Assembly: GCA_002688185.1 (NCBI GenBank)
Contig: NZCE01000040.1
Coordinates: 1 to 30,812 of the forward strand
Direction: 5' to 3'
Source: Spirochaetales bacterium
Lineage (GTDB): Bacteria; Spirochaetota; Spirochaetia; ARS1246
DNA: 30,812 bases
Under the pieces are notes generated by a model. That model was not told the DNA's origin and made no database searches. It saw only the letters and a program-made list of their open reading frames with translations. Positions 25,356-30,812 of this stretch are shown one piece after another; the first letter of the stretch is position 1; each line of letters starts with the position of its first letter. Made by a program: the position numbers and the translations under genes.

Positions 25356-25384
25356 ATAATATTTCATTACTATATGTTTTTCAA
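25356..25384 (-). promoter_or_regulatory. Predicted promoter of the membrane protein-dehydratase operon
   Basis: TTGAAA (25384-25379) and TATTAT (25361-25356) on the minus strand, 17 bases apart, each match five of six consensus bases. This is the best sigma-70-type promoter in the window and points to ATG 25303. Confidence 0.55.
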
Positions 25385-25390
25385 GTATCA

Positions 25391-25403
25391 ATTATAAAAT
25401 AAT
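25391..25403. promoter_or_regulatory. AT-rich inverted repeat, possible HxlR operator
   Basis: ATTAT-AAA-ATAAT lies just upstream of the -35 box of the divergent promoter and 58 bases before the HxlR start. HxlR-family dimers bind short AT-containing inverted repeats in such gaps; assignment is inferred from position. Confidence 0.3.
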
Positions 25404-25460
25404 CAACTAATTTTTCCTCATAATGCTTGATTCCCCGCAATCATACGGGTAGGTTCAAGT

Positions 25461-26114
25461 ATGCGAAAACGGAGCTATCATCAGTTTTGCCCCGTAGCGT
25501 ATGCGCTGGATGTAGTTGGTGACAGGTGGACCCTGCTCATCGTAAGAGAGCTCAGGTACGGTCCCAGACGATTTATAGATGTCTTCCGGGGTTTGCCCGG
25601 CATTGGTACAAATTTGCTCTCAGACCGGTTCCGGTGCATGACGCAGGAAGGAATAATCGAAAGGGCGAAATCGGCGCCCCCTTATTCTGGATATACATAT
25701 CGCCTGACTGATGATGGGGCGGGACTCCAGGATGTCATCGATGCCCTAGCCTTCTGGGGCCGATCCAGGCTTTCTTCCGTCGATATTAATGACCATCTGG
25801 GTTTTGTGCCGGCTATGGGGGCGCTTTCTCTCCTCTATCACGCCGATGACGCGGAAATGAACGGTACGAGTTGTGAAATCCGCACTGAAGAAGGTGTGTT
25901 CCATTTTACCTTAGGCCATAGTGGCATCAACGTGGCGCCGGGGAAGGCCGATGATCCCGAACTCATCGTAGACACTGAACCAAGAACATTTGTGCTACTC
26001 CTGGGACGTCCCGATGAGGCCCACCTGGCAGAAGAACGCGGCGTGTTGCGAATTGTTCAGGGGGGTATCGGCCGGCTCGAGTCATTGCTCGAAAAGTTTC
26101 GCCCCGCCGTCTGA
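25461..26114 (+). CDS. HxlR-family transcriptional regulator with C-terminal SCP2-like domain
   Basis: The 217-residue protein opens with the HxlR pattern CPVAYALDVVGDRWTLLIVREL (Cys10 precedes the winged helix) and continues with GPRRFIDVFRGLPGIGTNLLS and YRLTDDGAGL, ending the DNA-binding domain at about residue 95. The rest (about 125-215) resembles the SCP2/sterol-carrier-type domain found in long HxlR proteins, which may bind a hydrophobic ligand. Start ATG 25461; AGGTTC upstream is a weak ribosome site. It is divergent from the membrane protein-dehydratase operon and upstream of the sulfatase gene (60-base gap), so either or both may be its targets. Confidence 0.92.
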   Translation: MRKRSYHQFCPVAYALDVVGDRWTLLIVRELRYGPRRFIDVFRGLPGIGTNLLSDRFRCMTQEGIIERAKSAPPYSGYTYRLTDDGAGLQDVIDALAFWGRSRLSSVDINDHLGFVPAMGALSLLYHADDAEMNGTSCEIRTEEGVFHFTLGHSGINVAPGKADDPELIVDTEPRTFVLLLGRPDEAHLAEERGVLRIVQGGIGRLESLLEKFRPAV

Positions 26115-26173
26115 CGCCGCGCTGAAAGCGCCGGACCTTGAGCATAGGTATAGTTGCGTGCTATCCATCCGTA

Positions 26174-27685
26174 ATGGATGCGGCAAAAAGAAAACCTAAT
26201 CTGCTTTTTATCTATACTGACGAGCAGGCGTATAACACCCTAGCCGTGTATGGCAACCATCGTATCCAGATGCCGAATCTGAACGCATTTGCCAAATCGT
26301 CCACGGTTTTTGATCGGGCATATGTCACGCAACCGGTCTGTACTCCATCTAGGTCCTCACTGTTGACGGGTCAGTGGCCGCACACAAACGGCTGTACCGA
26401 AAACAACACCCCCTTGCCCGCCGGAACCCTCTGTATTCCTGAGATGATCGGAGAAGGCGGCTACGTGACAGGGCATTTTGGAAAGTGGCATCTGGGGGAT
26501 GAAATTTTCTCCCAGCACGGTTTTACCCATTGGTGTGCGATTGACGATGGATATCGCAACTACTATTCGGCCGGGCAGCCACGTGATAATCGATCTGAAT
26601 ACTATCATTTTCTCCGTAATCACGGGTTTGAGCCCGATAATGGCAACGCCTTTAGCCGGGGCGTCACGGCGCGGTATCCCGAAGAATACAGCAAACCGGC
26701 CTTTCTTGCGGAGCGGACCAAACGGTTTTTAACCGAGTACAGGGACGATCCTTTTTTGCTGTTTATAAATTTTTTTGAGCCCCATATGCCTTACTTTGGC
26801 CCCCGCGACCATCAGCACAAGCTCGATGATATTCCCCTGCCTGAGAACTTTCGGTATCCGCCCTCCGATGACCAACCCATAAAAGCGGCGGTTTATCGAG
26901 AAGCGTACATTGAAAATGGGCATAGCGGCCTCCAGCTCAGGACTGAGTCCGATTGGAGGAGGCTTATCGCCAATTATTGGGGCTTATGCAGTTTAGTTGA
27001 TACCTACGTAGGGAAGATACTTGATACTCTCGTCGAGCTTGGCATATTTGATGATACGATCGTCGTTTACACATCCGACCATGGAGATATGATGGGGTCC
27101 CACCAACTCACCGCAAAATGTGTGATGTATGAGGAAGCCGCACGCGTCCCGCTCATGATTAAAGGCCAACACCAAGAGAAAGGAACATATATCGACGGAC
27201 CGGTCAGCCAAATTGATTTGGCACCGACTTTGCTCGAGCTTCTTGGACATGACGCGCATGAGCAGTGCCAGGGAAAGAGCCGCGCAGAGCTGGTGAATAA
27301 TCACCGAAGATCCACCGGTAACCAGGATGTTTTCTTGGAATGGCAGGGACCAAACTCAGGGACAGTGTGGGAGGGAGATCCCGCCGGGCCTTGGGTTCCT
27401 GCAAAAATGCGTGCGGATCTAAGTTCCGCCAGACTTGCGAGGCACATTCTCGATCCCGTCCGGACGATTATTACCGCCGACGGCTGGAAGTTTAATATGA
27501 GCTCACTTGGCGAGCACGAGCTATATAACCTAAATGACGATCCGGGGGAGACTGAAAATCGGGCCCATAGGGGCGACTACGCGAATCTTATGAGCGATTT
27601 GACCGATCGCATAGTAGAGTGGCAGAGAAGCACCAAAGACCCCGCTTTGGCAAATCCCGGATTTGCAGATCCAAAGGGCTGGTGA
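26174..27685 (+). CDS. Type I (formylglycine) sulfatase
   Basis: With ATG 26174 the product has 503 residues. The S1 sulfatase signature CTPSRSSLLTG carries Cys56, which must be oxidised to formylglycine; GKWHLG follows. N-terminal NLLFIYTDEQ and later YTSDHGDMMGSH supply the Ca2+ ligands. The enzyme hydrolyses sulfate esters, in this setting probably on sugars. No signal peptide is seen, suggesting cytoplasmic action. No maturation enzyme (anSME or FGE) lies in the window. The upstream TTG at 26138 is in frame; neither start has a good ribosome site. It is convergent with the lactonase gene, with a 30-base gap. Confidence 0.94.
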   Translation: MDAAKRKPNLLFIYTDEQAYNTLAVYGNHRIQMPNLNAFAKSSTVFDRAYVTQPVCTPSRSSLLTGQWPHTNGCTENNTPLPAGTLCIPEMIGEGGYVTGHFGKWHLGDEIFSQHGFTHWCAIDDGYRNYYSAGQPRDNRSEYYHFLRNHGFEPDNGNAFSRGVTARYPEEYSKPAFLAERTKRFLTEYRDDPFLLFINFFEPHMPYFGPRDHQHKLDDIPLPENFRYPPSDDQPIKAAVYREAYIENGHSGLQLRTESDWRRLIANYWGLCSLVDTYVGKILDTLVELGIFDDTIVVYTSDHGDMMGSHQLTAKCVMYEEAARVPLMIKGQHQEKGTYIDGPVSQIDLAPTLLELLGHDAHEQCQGKSRAELVNNHRRSTGNQDVFLEWQGPNSGTVWEGDPAGPWVPAKMRADLSSARLARHILDPVRTIITADGWKFNMSSLGEHELYNLNDDPGETENRAHRGDYANLMSDLTDRIVEWQRSTKDPALANPGFADPKGW

Positions 27686-27715
27686 CGTCATCCTTCGCGC
27701 CGAAGTGCACTGAAT

Positions 27716-28567
27716 TTAGAGCGAATAGAAACTGACGGCGTTCTCGCGAAAAAGCTTCCGCAGTTCTTCTTCAGTACATCCGCCGACCGCCCACTCGAGG
27801 ACCTCCACCCATCTGGGGTATTCGGTGGCTTGAAATGCTACCGGCCAATCGCCGCCAAACATAATTCTGTCAAATCCGAAACTCTCGACTACGGTATCGA
27901 TATATGGTTTTAAGTCGTCCCTGGTCCAGGCATCGTGGTCCGCTTCAGTGACCAGGCCGGAAATCTTGCAGCAAACATTCGTCCTTTTGGCGAGCTGACC
28001 TATTTGGCTTTTCCATGGCTCCATAATATGATTCTTGATATCGGGCTTTCCAATATGGTCGAGAATAAATCGCACCTCCGGACAACGATCAACGAGTTTT
28101 ATCGTATTCTCCAGATGGATATGGGCGATGCAGATCTCAAAGTGCAGATTGTATTCGGGTAATAACTGCACGCCTTTCACAAAATTCGGCTTTAAGCAGA
28201 ACGCCAGATCCGGTTCAAACTGGATGATTCTCCGTATCCCTTTCACCAGCTTGTTGGCCGCAAGGGCCTCCAACGCCGGTCTCGCAGTATCCCCGTCCTC
28301 GAGGGGTGCCCACGGGATGATGGCCGCCAGGCTGCTGTCATCCGCCGCGAGAGATGAAACCCAGTCCGCCTCCTCCCGATACTGGGCGGGATCGCACTCG
28401 GCCTGCATGAACACCATCTTTTCCACATCTATCAGCCCGCGCGCGCTGTGGTATCCATCCAGCAGATATGGCTTATTGAGAAAAGGAATATCTTCCAACC
28501 ACGGATAGCTAAGATTTTTGGGATCCCATACGTGCAGGTGTGTATCTACGATGGGAAAATTTGGCAT
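27716..28567 (-). CDS. Amidohydrolase-superfamily lactonase (COG3618, fucono/rhamnono-lactonase type)
   Basis: The 283-residue TIM-barrel metal-dependent hydrolase has the N-terminal VDTHLHVWDP (His10, His12), mid-barrel ICIAHIH and ILDHIGKPD, CCKISGLVTEAD, and MFGGDWPV with the catalytic Asp. This matches COG3618/amidohydrolase_2, whose characterised members open L-fuconolactone, L-rhamnonolactone and related sugar lactones. GGAGGAGGCAC precedes ATG 28567. The dehydrogenase gene ends 18 bases upstream in the same direction, so the pair makes sense as oxidation of an aldose to its lactone followed by hydrolysis. The acid product would feed the enolase-family dehydratase at 23712. Exact sugar not determined. 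Confidence 0.87.
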   Translation of the reverse strand: MPNFPIVDTHLHVWDPKNLSYPWLEDIPFLNKPYLLDGYHSARGLIDVEKMVFMQAECDPAQYREEADWVSSLAADDSSLAAIIPWAPLEDGDTARPALEALAANKLVKGIRRIIQFEPDLAFCLKPNFVKGVQLLPEYNLHFEICIAHIHLENTIKLVDRCPEVRFILDHIGKPDIKNHIMEPWKSQIGQLAKRTNVCCKISGLVTEADHDAWTRDDLKPYIDTVVESFGFDRIMFGGDWPVAFQATEYPRWVEVLEWAVGGCTEEELRKLFRENAVSFYSL

Positions 28568-28585
28568 TATGTGCCTCCTCCAATA

Positions 28586-29380
28586 TTATTCTGATCCGGC
28601 GAAGCTCGAGCTTTCTCCCAAGCCTTCGCTCCCCATTGCCAAGTAACCGCCGTCTACGGGCAGATCCGCGCCGGTGATAAAGGCGGCATCGTTGCTCAGG
28701 AGAAATGCAGTGGCAGCCGCCACCTCTTCGGCTCTGCCCAAGCGACGGAGAAGATGGAATTTGCCCCACACGGGCTCCCATTTGGATCTATCATAATCCG
28801 CGGCCTTATCTACCTCTCGGGTCCATATCCAACCGGGACTAACCGTGTTAACCCGTATCTCCGGCGCCAAATCCATGGCCATGCAGCGGGTAAGTTGAGC
28901 AACGGCGCCCTTTGCCGCATTATACGTCCATCGGCTAGGCTGCGCGATAAAGGCGGAAATACTCGACATATTGACGACAGCGGCCCCGTCTTGTCTGCGT
29001 AGGTGTTCCGATGCGTGTTGGACCATAGTCGCATAACCGATTGGACCGACGTCCATGACGCGATGCCAGTCCTCCCTCGTGGCTTCCAATCCCTCTGCGG
29101 TAAATGAAAAGGCGTTGTTTACCAGGAAATCAAGCCTTCCAAATTGCTTCACGGTTTCCGCAATGAGCTTTGTGCAGAATGATTCATCGGCCATGTCACC
29201 GCGCAAGAATACCGTTTCAAATCCGCTCTCGCGCATTTCTAGCTGGGTGGTTTCCCCAATGTCACTTATGCCTGAGAATGCCGCCTGGCATCCTTCAGCG
29301 CACATCCGCTCGACGCACGCCCGCCCGATGCCTGAAGATCCTCCGGTGATTATCGCGACTTTTCCTTCGAATCGCCCCAT
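28586..29380 (-). CDS. Short-chain dehydrogenase/reductase, likely sugar dehydrogenase
   Basis: A classical 264-residue SDR: NAD(P)-binding TGGSSGIG (12-19), NNA (88-90), Ser140 in NMSSIS, and catalytic Tyr153 and Lys157 in YNAAK; C-terminal FITGADLPVDGGYLAMG is typical. GDMAD at 61-65 binds the adenine ring. GGGAGG precedes ATG 29380. It is the first gene of an operon with the sugar lactonase, which points to oxidation of an aldose such as L-rhamnose or L-fucose at C1; oxidation of a later intermediate (2-keto-3-deoxy acid) is the other possibility. Confidence 0.88.
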   Translation of the reverse strand: MGRFEGKVAIITGGSSGIGRACVERMCAEGCQAAFSGISDIGETTQLEMRESGFETVFLRGDMADESFCTKLIAETVKQFGRLDFLVNNAFSFTAEGLEATREDWHRVMDVGPIGYATMVQHASEHLRRQDGAAVVNMSSISAFIAQPSRWTYNAAKGAVAQLTRCMAMDLAPEIRVNTVSPGWIWTREVDKAADYDRSKWEPVWGKFHLLRRLGRAEEVAAATAFLLSNDAAFITGADLPVDGGYLAMGSEGLGESSSFAGSE

Positions 29381-29654
29381 CTTTGCCTCCCTTCTCGGGC
29401 GCTCTCAATACTCATTCTGGGTCGCCGTTGGTGATCGGCATTGTAATATCGATACGAGTCGACCCGCAAGGGCGGAGTGCAATTTCGCCTGAAAAGCCAA
29501 TTGACTTGACAGTCCGTGTTGTCATCGTATCCGAATGCGCAAACAGAAATATCCATGCAGGCAAGATTTTTGCGGTAAATGGGGTATATTTTTGAGGTTT
29601 GCTCTGTAGTAAGATGTTCGCCGCAGCACAGAAGAGAAACAAGGATCTCAATTT
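29381..29654. other. Divergent control region between dehydrogenase and cyclase genes
   Basis: Overlapping short frames on both strands show no protein-like character. The region holds a TGACA-N8-TGTCA inverted repeat but no convincing promoter pair; TTGACA at 29506 has only a poor -10 (TATCCG) 16 bases on. Confidence 0.5.
29506..29525. promoter_or_regulatory. Inverted repeat, operator candidate
   Basis: TGACA and TGTCA flank eight bases, about 130 bases upstream of the dehydrogenase start and 130 upstream of the cyclase start. Regulator unknown; five-base arms could arise by chance. Confidence 0.25.
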
Positions 29655-30755
29655 ATGCAATGGAAAGGGAGAGCTGAAATACCCGTACGGCTTTCAACGC
29701 TAAACTTTGAGCCAGCCCTAGAAAAGCAGTTTAGGGCCTATTACGCCAATCGCAGCGTCCGTCTTCTCCAGTTTGCCATTTTTCTCGCTCTCTCTGTTCT
29801 CTGTGCGTTCGGCATCCTCGATCGATTAATACTCCCCGACTCCTATTACAGTCTTTGGAAAATACGGTTTTTTTACACAGCCCCCGTTCTACTGGTCACC
29901 TGGATTTTTTCCTTTACTCCTCTGTTTAAAAAGCTGATGCAGCCGGTGGTGTTTTTTTGCGCTGTGGCCACGGGCGCCGGTGTAATTGTCATTATGACTG
30001 TTGCCCAAGAGCCGCTAAACCACCTCTATTATGCGAGCTTGCTTCTCATCTTTATGTTTATTTTTGGTTTTTCCCGCCTCCGCTTTCCGTTTGCGTTGAG
30101 CGCGGCGGCGATTATTGTAATCCTCTATGAGGCCAGTGCGATTTTTTTTAGCAATGTGCCGATGACTATTCTTGCAAATAATAACTTTTTTCTCTTTTCC
30201 TGCGGTGTTGTCGGGATTGCCATCTGCTACTCATACGAATATTCGACGCGACGATCCTTTTACCTCAATGATCTTTTGGACATCGAGCGCCAGAGAGTTA
30301 ATGAGATAAATCTAGTACTTGAAGAGAGGGTTCTCGAACGAACCAAAGAGTTGCAGAAGGCAAACGAAGAACTACAGAGTCACGCTTTTTTTGATCCTCT
30401 TACTGGAGTCTATAATAGGCATTCTTTTAACATTCATTTGCAGGAGATCATCCTTTCCGCACGGAGGGAGCCCCGGCATAATCCCATGTCTTTGCTTTAT
30501 ATCGATCTTGATTTTTTTAAAGATGCAAATGATACCTACGGCCATGACGTGGGCGACGAAGTGCTCAAACAGGTGGCCGCAAGGATAAAATCCAGCATTC
30601 GTAGGAGCGACTACCCATGCAGGCTTGGTGGGGATGAGTTCATGGTATTTCTGTCATCAATTTCATCAGATCAGGACGCGGCTATAGTTGCAGAAAAAAT
30701 GCTCGAATCCCTGTCGAAAAAAACAGCAGCGTTCCACGGGTTTACCCGTGGGTGA
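29655..30755 (+). CDS. Membrane diguanylate cyclase, GGDEF domain truncated
   Basis: This 366-residue protein makes cyclic-di-GMP if intact. About six membrane helices fill residues 35-195, followed by a coiled-coil signalling helix (205-242, EERVLERTKELQKANEEL). The GGDEF domain begins FFDPLTGVYNRHSF (245-258), with IDLDFFKDANDTYGHDVGDEVL and the active site GGDEF at 325-329. The inhibitory RxxD site (Arg316, Asp319) is five residues before it. The frame stops after 366 residues in an unrelated tail, TAAFHGFTRG, about 40-50 residues short of a full domain and exactly at a perfect hairpin (30734-30751). No other frame restores family sequence. AAGGAT precedes ATG 29655. Probably inactive or altered unless the break is a sequence error. 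Confidence 0.85.
   Translation: MQWKGRAEIPVRLSTLNFEPALEKQFRAYYANRSVRLLQFAIFLALSVLCAFGILDRLILPDSYYSLWKIRFFYTAPVLLVTWIFSFTPLFKKLMQPVVFFCAVATGAGVIVIMTVAQEPLNHLYYASLLLIFMFIFGFSRLRFPFALSAAAIIVILYEASAIFFSNVPMTILANNNFFLFSCGVVGIAICYSYEYSTRRSFYLNDLLDIERQRVNEINLVLEERVLERTKELQKANEELQSHAFFDPLTGVYNRHSFNIHLQEIILSARREPRHNPMSLLYIDLDFFKDANDTYGHDVGDEVLKQVAARIKSSIRRSDYPCRLGGDEFMVFLSSISSDQDAAIVAEKMLESLSKKTAAFHGFTRG
30734..30751. repeat. Perfect hairpin at the break in the cyclase gene
   Basis: CCACGGG and CCCGTGG (seven pairs) flank a TTTA loop, followed by GTGAATGCGG. The shape recalls REP sequences, ends of IS200/IS605-type elements, or a CRISPR repeat. Only one copy is in the window, 61 bases from its end, so none of these can be shown. 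Confidence 0.45.
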
Positions 30756-30812
30756 ATGCGGGCGGGTATTTTGATATCATTGATATGACGTGGAAACGAG
30801 ATTATCTAGCCA

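Noticed and set aside
26119..26131. GCGCT-GAA-AGCGC hairpin after the HxlR gene as a terminator
   Set aside because: Five-base stem without a T-tract, and the sulfatase gene follows closely in the same direction.
27686..27715. CTTCG-CGC-CGAAG hairpin between sulfatase and lactonase genes
   Set aside because: Short stem and no T-tract; too weak to call a terminator.
29412..29660. An 82-residue minus-strand frame upstream of the cyclase
   Set aside because: It overlaps the cyclase start and control region, has no ribosome site and no protein-like pattern after its first 20 residues.
30734..30812. CRISPR array starting at the terminal hairpin
   Set aside because: Only one copy of the possible repeat is visible and no cas gene is in the window, so it is kept as a hypothesis rather than a call.

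Overview
The window is a chromosomal segment, or a metagenomic contig, from a Gram-negative bacterium of roughly 50% GC. Evidence for a diderm envelope is a Wzy/O-antigen-ligase-type polymerase, a lipoprotein with a Cys-Glu start, and two secreted beta-barrel-like proteins, one ending in Phe. TTG and GTG starts are frequent. The beta-barrel style and the number of UroD-family paralogues would fit Spirochaetota, but this is a weak inference from protein style and not a marker-based call. No rRNA, tRNA, integrase or complete insertion sequence was seen.

Layout. (1) 1-5500: a short DUF3047-like reading frame, a membrane sterol-desaturase/fatty-acid-hydroxylase protein, an OmpR-type response regulator with its histidine kinase (minus strand), and a divergent exported MsrA-MsrB fusion. 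(2) 5596-7874: an M29-like aminopeptidase translationally coupled to a first UroD-like protein. (3) 7889-9958, minus strand: a Wzy/ligase with a C-terminal TPR region. (4) 10096-13965: a beta-barrel-like protein, an S41 peptidase lipoprotein and a GH127 beta-L-arabinofuranosidase in tight succession. (5) 14364-21912, plus strand: a medium-chain reductase, a second UroD-like protein, a 32-codon small ORF, a GH78 alpha-L-rhamnosidase, a third UroD-like protein and an L-arabinose/L-fucose-isomerase-like enzyme, closed by a strong bidirectional terminator. (6) 21987-25303, minus strand: an outer-membrane protein, an L-rhamnonate-dehydratase-like enolase and a four-helix membrane protein. (7) 25461-27685, plus strand: an HxlR regulator and a formylglycine sulfatase. 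(8) 27716-29380, minus strand: a COG3618 lactonase and a short-chain dehydrogenase. (9) 29655-end: a membrane diguanylate cyclase whose GGDEF domain is cut short next to a perfect hairpin.

How the genes fit together. Regions 4-8 read as a deoxysugar/arabinose glycan-use locus. GH127 and GH78 release L-arabinose and L-rhamnose, the sulfatase removes sulfate, the AraA-like isomerase handles the aldose-ketose step, and dehydrogenase, lactonase and sugar-acid dehydratase together supply the first three steps of oxidative (non-phosphorylating) L-rhamnose/L-fucose breakdown. None of the hydrolases has a visible signal peptide and no transporter is present, so small imported oligosaccharides or glycosides cleaved in the cytoplasm are the likely substrates.

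The least explained element is the set of three divergent UroD-superfamily proteins. They lack the HemE signature and carry (H/D)xDG where corrinoid methyltransferases of this superfamily have HxCG. Two are interleaved with the glycosidase genes and one is coupled to a peptidase-like gene.
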